DNA from: Aldehydirespirator sp965204875
GTDB lineage: Bacteria > Actinomycetota > Acidimicrobiia > Acidimicrobiales > Aldehydirespiratoraceae
Direction of reading: 5' to 3'
Assembly: GCA_965204875.1 (NCBI GenBank)
Contig: OZ242020.1
Location: 744,001 to 808,000 of the forward strand
Length of the DNA: 64,000 bases
The notes below the pieces were generated by a model, which was given only the letters and a program-made list of their open reading frames with translations, was not told the DNA's origin and did not search any database. The position numbers and the translations under genes are program-made. Below are positions 50,619 through 59,539 of the stretch, in pieces; position 1 is the first letter of the stretch, and each line of letters starts with the position of its first letter.

Positions 50619-51452
50619 TCAGGTTGGCGGGTGGTCGCTGATGGCCCTCTTCACCGAGCCGAGCACGTCGGAGCGGGCCGCACGCACCGACCGCTGGTGT
50701 CCGGCGAGAGCCTGGAACTCCTGCCCTGAGCGGATCGCGGCCCGGCCCCCTGCCACATCGAAAGCGCGATGCACCATGCGCTTGTTGATCTGGGCCAGGT
50801 CGGTGGCCACCCCGGCGATGCGCACTGCCACGGCAAGCACGGCGCCGGCAAGCTCCTCGGGCGGGTAGGCCCGGTTGGCCCATCCCATCCGGGCCGCCTC
50901 CGTGCCGCTGACGGAATCGCCGGTGAGCATCGCCTCCATGGCATGGCGAAGACCCATGAGCGGCGTGTGGTACTGCCAGTCCGGAGGCGACACCACGCGC
51001 ACCACCGGGTAGCCGATGCGGGCGTCGGAGGCCACATACACCAGGTCGCAGGCCGCGGCCAGCTCCGTCCCGCCGGCGTACGCGTAGCCATGCACCTGAG
51101 CGATGACCGGCTTGGCCAGATCCCAGATGGAGAACCAGCCCTCGCTGGCCTGGCGGGTCCACTGGCCGTCACCGGGCGCCGACGGGTAAGGCGGATCGTC
51201 GAGGAGGCCGCCGGACAGGTCGTATCCCGCCGAGAAGCAGGCGCCCGCGCCCCTCACGATGCTGACCCGCACGCCGGGGTCGCAGTCGTTGCCGTGCAAG
51301 GCATCGAGCAGGGCGGCCCGCAGGGGCGTCGAGATGGCGTTGCGCTTGCGCGGGCGGTTGAGGGTGATGCGACGCACGAACTCGGCCGGCTCATCCACCA
51401 GGATCAGCTCCTCGCGGTGCAACCCCTCGCCCATCATCTCCTCGCCGGTCAT
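50619..51452 (-). CDS. Enoyl-CoA hydratase/isomerase family protein
   Basis: A 277-residue crotonase-fold protein with ITLNRPRKRNAIS, the oxyanion segment GACFSAGYDLSG, and QVHGYAYAGGTELAAACDLVY. The second half (GYPVVRVVSPPDWQYHTPLMG) differs from classic hydratases, so the reaction is open. ATG 51452 overlaps the stop of the upstream LLM gene by four bases (ATGA), so the two form an operon. Confidence 0.85.
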   Translation of the reverse strand: MTGEEMMGEGLHREELILVDEPAEFVRRITLNRPRKRNAISTPLRAALLDALHGNDCDPGVRVSIVRGAGACFSAGYDLSGGLLDDPPYPSAPGDGQWTRQASEGWFSIWDLAKPVIAQVHGYAYAGGTELAAACDLVYVASDARIGYPVVRVVSPPDWQYHTPLMGLRHAMEAMLTGDSVSGTEAARMGWANRAYPPEELAGAVLAVAVRIAGVATDLAQINKRMVHRAFDVAGGRAAIRSGQEFQALAGHQRSVRAARSDVLGSVKRAISDHPPT

Positions 51453-52507
51453 CGGATCATGCCTTCGAGGTCGGGCGCCCCGGCCAACTCGGCCACCAGC
51501 GCCAGACCCTCGTGGCTGTCGCAGCGCACTATCACGCCGGTGAGCCCGTCCGGGACGGCCTCGGCCCAGCGGGCCCTGACCCGCCGAGCCGGCCCGATCA
51601 GCGCTCCGGAATCGATGTAATCGTCGGGCACCGCGGCCACGGCCTCGTCGCGGCGGCCGGCCCGCCACAGCTCGACGATCCGCTGCGACGCCTCGGGCCA
51701 GCCCCGCCTGGCCATGGCGGAGGCATGGAAGTTGTGGGTCTCGCTGCCCATGCCTCCCACATACATCGCCGTCAGCGGCTTGCGCGCCTCCAGCGCGCCC
51801 CTCACGTCGTCGGTGATCTCCACCGAGAGCGACCCGAAGACCTCGAGCCCACCACCCAAGCCCGCCTGGCGCCGGGCCAGGCCGCGCTCGAGTGGCCCCC
51901 GGAACGTCGCCGCGCCCTGCAGGCCGTATCCCATGGGCAGCCAGCCGTCGGCGGCCTCGGCGGCCAGGGCCACGTTGCGGGGACCGCCGGCAGCGATCCA
52001 GATCTCGATCCCCGCCGCCGGGCGCAGGATCGACTTGAGCGGCTTGCCCTGGCCCAGCGCGCCCGGCCCGTCATAGGGCAGCCGGATGGCCTCGCCGTCG
52101 TGTTCGACCGGGCCGTCACGAGCCAGGATCTTGCGCATGATGGCGACGTAGTCACGCAGCGTCGCGGTCGGCGACCCCCACGGCGCACCGTGCCAGCCCT
52201 CCACCACCTGCGGGCCCGACACCCCCAGGCCGATGATCGTGCGGCCCGCGCCGGCGAGGGCGTCGATGGTCATGGCGTGCATGGCCGTGGCGGCGGGCGT
52301 GCGGGCCGCGATCTGGACCACCCCGGCGGCGAGCTTGATCCGGCGGGTGTGAGCGGCCAGGTAGGCCAGCGGCGACAAGGCGTCCGCACCGTATGCCTCG
52401 GCCGTCCACACGCTGTGGTACCCCAGCCGCTCGGCAAGCTGCACGGTCTCCACAGGCACAGCCACAGAGGCGCCCCGGTAGAGGTCGAGACCGAGCCCCA
52501 GCTTCAC
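51449..52507 (-). CDS. LLM-class (luciferase-like) oxidoreductase, probably F420-dependent
   Basis: A 352-residue TIM-barrel protein of the F420-dependent group: VKLGLGLDLY at the N-terminus, LGYHSVWTAEAYGADALSPL, GRTIIGLGVSGPQVVEGWHG and EIWIAAGGPRNVALAAEAADGWLP. It resembles methylene-H4MPT-reductase-like and secondary-alcohol-dehydrogenase members. It is upstream of and coupled to a crotonase-family gene, which suggests a role in oxidation of an acyl-CoA-linked or alcohol substrate. GTG 52507 starts the usual N-terminal strand. Confidence 0.87.
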   Translation of the reverse strand: MKLGLGLDLYRGASVAVPVETVQLAERLGYHSVWTAEAYGADALSPLAYLAAHTRRIKLAAGVVQIAARTPAATAMHAMTIDALAGAGRTIIGLGVSGPQVVEGWHGAPWGSPTATLRDYVAIMRKILARDGPVEHDGEAIRLPYDGPGALGQGKPLKSILRPAAGIEIWIAAGGPRNVALAAEAADGWLPMGYGLQGAATFRGPLERGLARRQAGLGGGLEVFGSLSVEITDDVRGALEARKPLTAMYVGGMGSETHNFHASAMARRGWPEASQRIVELWRAGRRDEAVAAVPDDYIDSGALIGPARRVRARWAEAVPDGLTGVIVRCDSHEGLALVAELAGAPDLEGMIR

Positions 52508-52659
52508 GTGGTTCGGCCCCCTGCGGCATCTCGGTGATGCGCCCCGGCACCGGCACGGATCACCCCGGCAGCGAAGAAGCCGGCGGTTTCCATCGCTGCC
52601 GACCCTAGTGCGGTCCGGCATCGGGCTCGCCGCGCCGCCAGTGGCTACGCTGCGCGGCG

Positions 52660-53844
52660 GTGAGGGCTTTGCGATTCCACCGCTCCGAGCTGCGTTACGC
52701 GGCCGCGGCCGTCGCCTCGAGGCTGCGCCCCAGCGCCGGTGCCGGCTGGGGGCCACTCAAGCTGGTCGACGGCGAGGCTCCAGAACTTCCGGGGGAGGGG
52801 TGGCAGCGGATCTACCCGCGTCTCGCGGGGATCTGCGGATCGGATCTGGCCACCATCGACGGCCGCTCGGCCCGCTACTTCGAGGACTACGTGTCGTTCC
52901 CGTTCGTGCCGGGCCACGAGATCGTCGCTGACACGGCCGAGGGTCGAAGGGTGATCGTCGAGCCGGTGCTGGGCCACGAGGCCCGCGGCTTCGACCCGCC
53001 GCGTCCCGGCGCTGCGCCCGGTGACGGCGACGACTATCGCCATCTCGTGTGCGGCCACCTCGAGCCGGGCCTGCAGACCGGCTTCTGCGCCTCCACCGGC
53101 GGCGGATGGTCGACCGAGCTGGTGGCTCACAGGTCCCAACTCCACGAGGTGCCGGACTGGATGAGCGACGAGCTGGCCGTGATGGTCGAGCCGGTCGCGG
53201 GAGGCGTGCACGCCGCGCTGCGATCCGGTGCCGGGCCGGGCGACAACGTGGCGGTCGTCGGCGCCGGGACGATGGGACTGGTGGCGGTGGCCGCCCTGCG
53301 GCACCTCGCCCAGCCCGCCTCCATCACCGTCGGTGCCCGATACTCGACACAGCGCCGGCTGGCTGCGGAGCTCGGAGCGGACCTGGCCGTGGACCCCGGC
53401 GAGTTGAAGCGGGCCGTGCGAAGGGCCACGGGATCGTTCCTCACCGGCGGCCACCTGTCCGGCGGCGCCGATGTGGTGATCGACGCGGTGGGCTCCTCGG
53501 CGTCGCTGGCCGAGGCACTGTCGCTGTGCCGTCCCCGCGGCCGCGTGCTGATGCTGGGCATGCCCGCCACCGTGACGGTGGAACTGACCGGCCTGTGGCA
53601 CCGCGAGACCGAGCTCGTGGGCTGCTACGCCTATGGCACCGAGGAGCGTCCCGACGGCCGGCTCACGAACAGCTTCGAGCTGGCCCTGGAACTGGCAGGC
53701 AAGGTGGCCTTCGACCGGCTCGTGTCGGCCGCGTACCCGCTGCGACGCTACACCGACGCCCTGGGACATGCGGCCGAGGCGGGGCGCCGGGGCGCTGTCA
53801 AGATCGTCTTCGACATGCGCCAGGAGCGCCGCCGTGGCGCCTGA
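52660..53844 (+). CDS. Zinc-type alcohol dehydrogenase (MDR family)
   Basis: A 394-residue medium-chain dehydrogenase: GICGSDL with the catalytic zinc Cys (near 64), PFVPGHEIVAD (His), a shortened structural-zinc region, and the Rossmann VVGAGTMGLVAV. It resembles the sorbitol/threonine dehydrogenase-like branch. GTG 52660 is chosen from the start of the GroES-like fold. The gene is divergent from the LLM gene and followed by a DAO-family oxidase, with a duplicated junction in between. Confidence 0.88.
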   Translation: MRALRFHRSELRYAAAAVASRLRPSAGAGWGPLKLVDGEAPELPGEGWQRIYPRLAGICGSDLATIDGRSARYFEDYVSFPFVPGHEIVADTAEGRRVIVEPVLGHEARGFDPPRPGAAPGDGDDYRHLVCGHLEPGLQTGFCASTGGGWSTELVAHRSQLHEVPDWMSDELAVMVEPVAGGVHAALRSGAGPGDNVAVVGAGTMGLVAVAALRHLAQPASITVGARYSTQRRLAAELGADLAVDPGELKRAVRRATGSFLTGGHLSGGADVVIDAVGSSASLAEALSLCRPRGRVLMLGMPATVTVELTGLWHRETELVGCYAYGTEERPDGRLTNSFELALELAGKVAFDRLVSAAYPLRRYTDALGHAAEAGRRGAVKIVFDMRQERRRGA

Positions 53845-53876
53845 GCCCGACCAAGCACCGTCGGCGCTCCGGGCCC

Positions 53877-53984
53877 GCCCCGACCTTGACGCAGGGGAAC
53901 GCCTCCGTGGCGGCTGAACCGTTGCGCAGCGCTTCCCCTCCCCGCCCCGACCTTGACGCAGGGGAACGTTTCCGTGGCGCCTGA
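53877..53984 (+). repeat. Two-copy 41-bp direct repeat across a gene start
   Basis: CGCCCCGACCTTGACGCAGG followed by GGAACG(C/T)(C/T)TCCGTGGCG(G/C)CTGA occurs at about 53877-53918 and 53943-53984. The second copy contains the GTG start of the DAO-family gene, the first a decoy of it. Another GTGGCGCCTGA(G) is at the end of the alcohol dehydrogenase gene. Confidence 0.85.
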
Positions 53985-55290
53985 GTCCGCACGCGGCTAC
54001 GACGCGGTGGTCGTGGGGGCGGGTGTGATCGGTGCGGCGACCGCCTTCGATCTGGCACGCCGGGGCAGGCGCACGCTCTGCGTGGACAAGCTGCCTGCGG
54101 CCGGGTTCGGATCGACGGTCAACTCGTGCGCGATCGTGCGCTTTACCTATTCCACGTACGCGGGCGTGGCCATGGCCTACGAGGGGCTCCGGTACTGGCT
54201 CGACTGGCCCGGCTACCTCGGCGCCTCCGACGAGCTGGGCCTCATCGAGTACAGGCAGTGCGGCATGGCGACGCTGAAGGACCCTGCAGGCCACTACCTG
54301 AAGGTGCTCCCCCATTTCGACGCGATCGGAGTGACATATGAGGACTGGTCCACCGCCGAGTTGCGCCGGCGAATGCCGATCCTCGACCCTGGCATCTTCG
54401 GCCCGCCCAAGCGTCCCGACGACCCGGACTTCTGGGCCGGCGCCACCGGGCAACTGCCCGGTGCGATCTTCACGCCCGAGGCGGGCTATGTGAGCGACCC
54501 GCAGCTCACCGCCCACAACCTGCAGCGGGCCGCTGAGGCCGCCGGTGCCGAGTTCCGCTTCGCCACGGCGGTGAGCGGCGTCGAGCAGGCCGCCGGGCGG
54601 GTGCGCGGCGTGACCCTCGACGATGGCACGACCGTGACCGCTCCGGTGGTTGTCAACGTGGCCGGGCCGCACTCGCATGTGATCAACCGGATGGCCGGGG
54701 TCTACGAGTCGATGAACATAAAGACCAGGGCGCTGCGCCACGAGGTTCATCACGCCCCCGGGCCTGCGGACTTCGACTACTCCCGGGACGGCTTCAACGT
54801 CGCCGACGACGACAACGGCATCTACTTCAGACCCGAGACCGGCAACCACATCCTCGTGGGCAGCACGGATCCGCGCTGTGACCCGCAGGAGTGGGTCGAC
54901 CCCGATGACTACGACCGGCGACTCAGCGCCGGGCAGTGGGAGGCCCAGGTGCTGCGGCTCAGCCGGCGCCTGCCGTCGGTGGGCGTGCCGCACGCGCCCA
55001 AGGGGGTGGTCGACCTTTACGATGTGAGCGACGACTGGATCCCGATCTATGACCGCACCGACCTCGGCGGTTTCTACGTCGCGATCGGCACGAGCGGCAA
55101 CCAGTTCAAGAACGCCGGCGTCGCGGGCCACTGCATGGCCGAGCTGATCGAGGCGGTGGAGGCCGGCCACGACCACGACCACGACCCGCTGGTCGTCAAG
55201 GGCCGCTACACCGGCTTGCCCATCAACCTGGGAACCTTCAGCCGCAACCGTCAGGTCAACACCGACTCCTCGATGTCCGTTCACGGCTGA
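53974..55290 (+). CDS. FAD-dependent oxidoreductase (DAO family)
   Basis: A 438-residue flavoprotein of the glycine/D-amino-acid oxidase family. The ADP-binding VVVGAGVIGAATAFDLARRG motif lies at the N-terminus, followed by SCAIVRFTYS. VVNVAGPHSH marks the substrate/FAD domain, and GGFYVAIGTSGNQFKNA the C-terminal FAD contact. Dimethylglycine- or sarcosine-oxidase-like members demethylate N-methyl amino acids; this is likely but not fixed. GTG 53974 starts the product with VAPESARGYD, and lies within a repeat unit. Confidence 0.88.
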   Translation: MAPESARGYDAVVVGAGVIGAATAFDLARRGRRTLCVDKLPAAGFGSTVNSCAIVRFTYSTYAGVAMAYEGLRYWLDWPGYLGASDELGLIEYRQCGMATLKDPAGHYLKVLPHFDAIGVTYEDWSTAELRRRMPILDPGIFGPPKRPDDPDFWAGATGQLPGAIFTPEAGYVSDPQLTAHNLQRAAEAAGAEFRFATAVSGVEQAAGRVRGVTLDDGTTVTAPVVVNVAGPHSHVINRMAGVYESMNIKTRALRHEVHHAPGPADFDYSRDGFNVADDDNGIYFRPETGNHILVGSTDPRCDPQEWVDPDDYDRRLSAGQWEAQVLRLSRRLPSVGVPHAPKGVVDLYDVSDDWIPIYDRTDLGGFYVAIGTSGNQFKNAGVAGHCMAELIEAVEAGHDHDHDPLVVKGRYTGLPINLGTFSRNRQVNTDSSMSVHG

Positions 55291-55412
55291 CGGGCAGCGC
55301 CGTCTCATCACGGGCGCGCCCCGGCCGCCGCGCTAACGTGGTCGCTGCCCCAATCAAGCGCTGAGCGGGTGGATTGCCCAGGCGGTAGCGCCCCGGCACC
55401 CGCCGTGCGGTG

Positions 55413-57911
55413 TTAGCCGGAGGGCTCGGTGAAGCGGATCATGCCGGTGGACAACGCTGTGGTGGCGTCGTTGCCGGTTGCGCCGGGCGCGTTGTCCTTG
55501 GCGAGGATCACGAAACCGATGCTGCGCTTGGTGCTCGCAGCCTGCTCAGGATCATCAAACTCGAGGCTGACGGTGGCAGAGCCGGCCGCGTCGGTCTGTT
55601 CCTCGTGCACGACCGCCAGAACAGCATCCGACGGCGCGGTGCCGACCCACCCCAAGAAATTGGTGTTGGCCCTAGCGACCCGGTTCAACTCGCCCTTCAC
55701 AAAATAACGCGTGACCCTGAACTTGGCAGGAGCGGGACTAGTGCCAATACTGGTGTTAAGGGTATTGCTGCCCTGAGTCGCTTTGAGTTGTATCTTGGCA
55801 CTCACGGGATCACCGAACGACGCTTCCACGAACGTCGTGCCAGGCGAAGAGTTCGGGAACGCCTTGTCGTTCTTCGCTCCGTCAGAAGTCACCGTGAAAT
55901 GGGATGCCGCGAGACCAAGAGGAATGGTCGTCGAGGGCGCATTCCCAGACGTGAGCCGGCTACCGGTGTCGGTGAGCTTGATGTAGAAGTGGTGCAGTCT
56001 CTTGTTCGTGTTGCCAGACGAGACCGGCCCGTTCACCTCCTCGATCACGAAAACCACGATCGTCGCAGTGTTGACGCTGTCTCCGGAGGGATCCGCCGGC
56101 GCGGCGACAATGAAGGAGTTCCTGCCACTGTTGTTGGTCTTCAACTCGACATTAGACGGAGTCGACCAGTTCGAACAGTTCGCATTGGAGCCGCAGCGCA
56201 CATTCAACCACGTTTCATGCGCCGGCGACGTCCCATCCCGGAAACTGGTCACCACATCAGTCGTGTTACGCTGTCTAACCTGAAATATCATAGGATTAGT
56301 GCCGTCCCGCCCGACTGTCGCGTCCTTCACTGCGTTGTTGTCGCTCTCGTCGGTGTACTGCAACTGAACCCTGAACCGGCTCCAATCACCGAACTTCATC
56401 TCAAAATACGTATTACCGTTAGAATCGGTCATCTTCGTATTATTGACCGCCCCCTTAGTAGCCGTGATCTTCAACGACTCCGCCGCACCCGCAGGAACAG
56501 TCGTTGTCGTGGTAGCCGGGGCGGTCGTAGTGGTAGTCGTGGTCGTAGTCGTCGTAGAAGTCGTCGTGGTCGTAGTCGTCGTCGTAGAAGTCGTAGATGT
56601 AGCCGGAGCGGTGGTGGTGGTTGCCGGAGCGGTGGTCGTGGTCGTAGTCGGGGCCGTGGTGGTGGTTGCCGGGGTAAAACCCCCGCCGCCACCGCCAGCA
56701 GGGGCGGCTGGAACGACAGCGGTCGCATCCGGCACCGTCACAGCCCCAGCCTCCCCAGCGATCCGCAACTCGAACGCGTCCACATCGGCGCTGTAACGCT
56801 CTCCGCGGCTGCCGGTCCACACCCACACCGTCACACCCCGACCAATGGCCGCCGCGCTCAACTCGTCCAACCTCACATCGCCGTCGGCACCGGTAACCGG
56901 ATCACGCGCGTCGATCACACACTTGGTGGAGGTGCGGTTCACGCTGCGCACGATCGCGTTGCACCCGCCCCGCAGATCAAACGCCCGATAACGGCGCTGC
57001 GAGTCCACAAAGAACCCGTCAACCAGCGCACCGGACACCGGCGCGAACGCCGCGTCACGCACCGACACCACCACGATGCCACCATCAGCCTGCGCCGTCA
57101 CACCCGCCGGGCGCACCCCCGTATGCGCCAACATGCGCGTGATGAACGACGCCATATTCTTGCGCAACACCGGACCCCCAGGCGAGAACAGGTTCGCGCC
57201 CGCCGCGCTGCCCGTCGTGATCCCAAGCTCGAAGGCATAGGAGACCGCCCTGTCCACACCCTCAGGCAAGCTGCGACGCGCGTCCGCGAAATGATCCAGC
57301 GTCCCGCCCGAACCCAGGACCAGCTCACCCGCCATCGCGCCGTCCTGATGGAACAAGCCAGGACTGGCATGACGCAAGAACCCGACCAGAGCCACCGCCA
57401 TCTCAGCCCGCGTGATGCTCACACCCGGCCTGAACGCCATCCCCGAGCCCGCCAGAATGTCATTGCGAGCCAACGCCACGATCGCGTTACGACGCTCCTC
57501 ATCCAGATCCGCAACGTCAGCGAAGTCGGCGGCACCCGAGCCACCCGCTAAATCGACCCCCGCAACCCCAGCGGCCCGGTACAAGAACAACGCCATCTGC
57601 GAACGCGACACCTCAGACCCCGCATCGAACCGCTCAGCCGTCCGCCCCCTGGTGATCCCGTAATAAGCCAGACAGTTGATCGCATCCTCAGCAACCAACC
57701 CCTCGACGTCAACAAAACCAGCATCCTCCAACGCATCGCCAAAACACGCAGAAAACACCGGCAACACATCAGCCTCCGCGCGGCTGTCACCCACAGGCGC
57801 AGCCCCAACCGGCGCAGCCACCACAACCCCACCAACCAAACCAACCACCAACAACACACACCACAACAAACCAGGCTTACCCCCACCACGGCGGCGACCG
57901 GCCACACCCAT
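55413..57911 (-). CDS. SLH-domain surface protein with Thr-rich spacer
   Basis: An 832-residue exported protein. A Sec signal (about 15-38, ending AAPVGA) precedes three S-layer homology-like repeats (about 55-300, with AVSYAFELGITTG-type and SRSQMALFLYRAAG, TRAEMAVALVGFL, RKNMASFITRML motifs) that anchor the protein to the cell wall. A domain of about 110 residues follows, then an almost pure Thr/Pro/Ala stretch (about 412-470), probably O-glycosylated, and a C-terminal beta-rich region of about 350 residues, likely the exposed part. ATG 57911 is overlapped by the stop of a short upstream frame (TGATG) that contains a G11 tract, so expression may be switched by slippage. No sortase motif. 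Confidence 0.88.
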   Translation of the reverse strand: MGVAGRRRGGGKPGLLWCVLLVVGLVGGVVVAAPVGAAPVGDSRAEADVLPVFSACFGDALEDAGFVDVEGLVAEDAINCLAYYGITRGRTAERFDAGSEVSRSQMALFLYRAAGVAGVDLAGGSGAADFADVADLDEERRNAIVALARNDILAGSGMAFRPGVSITRAEMAVALVGFLRHASPGLFHQDGAMAGELVLGSGGTLDHFADARRSLPEGVDRAVSYAFELGITTGSAAGANLFSPGGPVLRKNMASFITRMLAHTGVRPAGVTAQADGGIVVVSVRDAAFAPVSGALVDGFFVDSQRRYRAFDLRGGCNAIVRSVNRTSTKCVIDARDPVTGADGDVRLDELSAAAIGRGVTVWVWTGSRGERYSADVDAFELRIAGEAGAVTVPDATAVVPAAPAGGGGGGFTPATTTTAPTTTTTTAPATTTTAPATSTTSTTTTTTTTTSTTTTTTTTTTTAPATTTTTVPAGAAESLKITATKGAVNNTKMTDSNGNTYFEMKFGDWSRFRVQLQYTDESDNNAVKDATVGRDGTNPMIFQVRQRNTTDVVTSFRDGTSPAHETWLNVRCGSNANCSNWSTPSNVELKTNNSGRNSFIVAAPADPSGDSVNTATIVVFVIEEVNGPVSSGNTNKRLHHFYIKLTDTGSRLTSGNAPSTTIPLGLAASHFTVTSDGAKNDKAFPNSSPGTTFVEASFGDPVSAKIQLKATQGSNTLNTSIGTSPAPAKFRVTRYFVKGELNRVARANTNFLGWVGTAPSDAVLAVVHEEQTDAAGSATVSLEFDDPEQAASTKRSIGFVILAKDNAPGATGNDATTALSTGMIRFTEPSG

Positions 57912-57970
57912 CAGCCAGCCCCCCCCCCCGCGCGGGGAGAACCACTACCAACACGAACCGACTGCGACAT
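57911..57970 (-). promoter_or_regulatory. Short upstream ORF with G11 tract coupled to the SLH gene
   Basis: ATG 57970 follows a strong GGAGG (9 bases). It opens a 19-codon frame MSQSVRVGSGSPRAGGGAG that ends in TGA sharing one base with the SLH start. The last codons come from a run of eleven G residues (57919-57929 read on the minus strand). With G12 or G9, the upstream ATG would be in frame with the SLH protein and add an N-terminal extension of about 20 residues before the signal peptide; with G11, the SLH gene depends on reinitiation. The tract length may also be misread by sequencing. Confidence 0.6.
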
Positions 57971-57993
57971 CAGCCACACCCTCCTGCCATCAC

Positions 57994-58011
57994 CCGGCGG
58001 AACCCCGCCGG
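57994..58011 (-). promoter_or_regulatory. Hairpin in the leader of the SLH gene
   Basis: CCGGCGG-AACC-CCGCCGG is a perfect seven-pair stem about 24 bases before ATG 57970 and its ribosome-binding site. It could influence translation or act as an attenuator. There is no T-run behind it. Confidence 0.4.
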
Positions 58012-58149
58012 ACCCGACTTGACCGGTACAACCCTAACACCATCCCCGCCGACAAGCACGCCAACGCGAGCGAGCGGACCCTCAACCCGCTACCCACAGC
58101 CTTGCGGCGGGCGACCGAGGCCGCCGCTGCCCTCAGTCACAACCGCCGA

Positions 58150-59424
58150 TCACGGGCCGAGCGCGGTGACAGGCACGACTGCGATGCCGTCGGGGTACTC
58201 GAAGCCGTAGCCGCCGGCGGTCACGACCATGAGTTTGGCCGGCTCGCCCATCCTCGCAGTGTCCACACGCTCGCGCAGGCGGCGCAGCGACCTGACCGCC
58301 TGCTCGACCTGCTCCGTTCCGCCCAGCTTGATTTCGGCCGCGGCCCACTGGCCGTAGTCGAGGCTGGTAAGGATGGCGTCCACCTCAAGGCCGGAGCTGT
58401 CGCGATAGTGAGACAGTTCCCAGTCGTTGGCGCGGGCATAGATGTCCAAGTCGCGCAGCACCAGCGACTCGAACAGCAGCCCGAAGTAGCTCAGCTCGCC
58501 CATCAGCCGCTCACGGTTGGACCGCAGAGCCGCGACTGCCAGTGACGGGTCCGCGAAGTACCGCTTGGGTGTGTGGCGCAGCTCGGCACGAGACCGCAGA
58601 TGCGGCCGCCACCCGGGCAGTTCCTCCACGATGAACAGGCGCGCCAGCGCGTCCAGGTAGCTCCTGACGGTCTGCGTGTGCAGCGCTGTCTCGCCGCCTG
58701 TATCCGAGCCGAGCGTCTTGAGGGTCACCTGGGTGGCGACGTTCCTGCCCAGCGAGGCCAGCAGGCGGCGCACTCCGGCGGGATCACGGGCGATGCCGTC
58801 GACCCGGGATATGTCAGTGCGGCAGGTCTCGTCGAGGTAGCCGCGAAGCTGACGCTGAGCCACGGCGGGCGCATCCCCGAGCAGCCCCGGCCATCCACCG
58901 CGACAAGCCAGATCCACGATGTCACCCAGGCGCTGGGGCGGCGCCGGCGCAGAGGCGGGCTCAGAGGCGAGCAGGCCGCCCAGCGAGACGGTTCCGCTCG
59001 AATCGCCGCTCTCGAGGAGGCTCATCGGGCGCATGCGCACTCGGAGGATCCGGCCCGTGCCGGTGTGCCGGGTGGCGTCATCGGGCGGGTTGGCCGAGCC
59101 GGTCAGGATGAACTGGCCCTTGCGACCCCGATCATCACAGGCGCGTCGCATGGCGTCCCATACCCCCGGCGCGAGCTGCCACTCGTCCAGCAGGCGCGGC
59201 ACCGGACCCTCCAGCAGTTCCTGCGGGGCGATCTGTGCCGCGAGACGGTTCTCGAACACGGCGTCGAAGGGCACTTCGCTGCGGGCGTGACGCCTGCCGG
59301 TCCACGTCTTGCCACAGGCGCGCGGCCCCTCGATGACCACCGCGGGCGAGGCAGCCAGAGCCCGCTGCACCTCGCTGTCCGCGATGCGGGGCCGATACCC
59401 CGAAGGTGTGAGCAGATCTGCCAC
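58150..59424 (-). CDS. AAA-family ATPase with DUF4143
   Basis: A 424-residue P-loop ATPase of the AAA_14/DUF4143 type. It shows Walker A GPRACGKT (near 34-41), LLDEWQLAP as Walker B, FILTGSANPPD as sensor 1, and in the C-terminal half the DUF4143 features (RRLLASLGRNVATQ, RSYLDALARLFIVEELP, FADPSLAVAAL, LFESLVLRDL, DSSGLEVDAIL). The C-terminal domain has a restriction-endonuclease-like pattern (EVDAIL...WAAAEIKLG). These proteins are widespread in accessory DNA with unclear role, probably host- or plasmid-maintenance or defence. Confidence 0.88.
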   Translation of the reverse strand: MADLLTPSGYRPRIADSEVQRALAASPAVVIEGPRACGKTWTGRRHARSEVPFDAVFENRLAAQIAPQELLEGPVPRLLDEWQLAPGVWDAMRRACDDRGRKGQFILTGSANPPDDATRHTGTGRILRVRMRPMSLLESGDSSGTVSLGGLLASEPASAPAPPQRLGDIVDLACRGGWPGLLGDAPAVAQRQLRGYLDETCRTDISRVDGIARDPAGVRRLLASLGRNVATQVTLKTLGSDTGGETALHTQTVRSYLDALARLFIVEELPGWRPHLRSRAELRHTPKRYFADPSLAVAALRSNRERLMGELSYFGLLFESLVLRDLDIYARANDWELSHYRDSSGLEVDAILTSLDYGQWAAAEIKLGGTEQVEQAVRSLRRLRERVDTARMGEPAKLMVVTAGGYGFEYPDGIAVVPVTALGP

Positions 59425-59539
59425 AGCAGTGCCAGCCTAGGTCTTCGCCCGCCTCTGATCGCGGTTTCGTGGACGATCTGATCGCGCTTTTGCGGAGCCC
59501 ATGACCGCGCTTTTCGTGGCGACCAGAGCCGGCGCGGCG

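Noticed and set aside
52645..55311. An 888-codon open frame on the minus strand across the alcohol dehydrogenase and DAO genes
   Set aside because: It is a shadow of two well-matched + strand genes. Its protein is low in structure, and long antisense frames are expected at this GC content.
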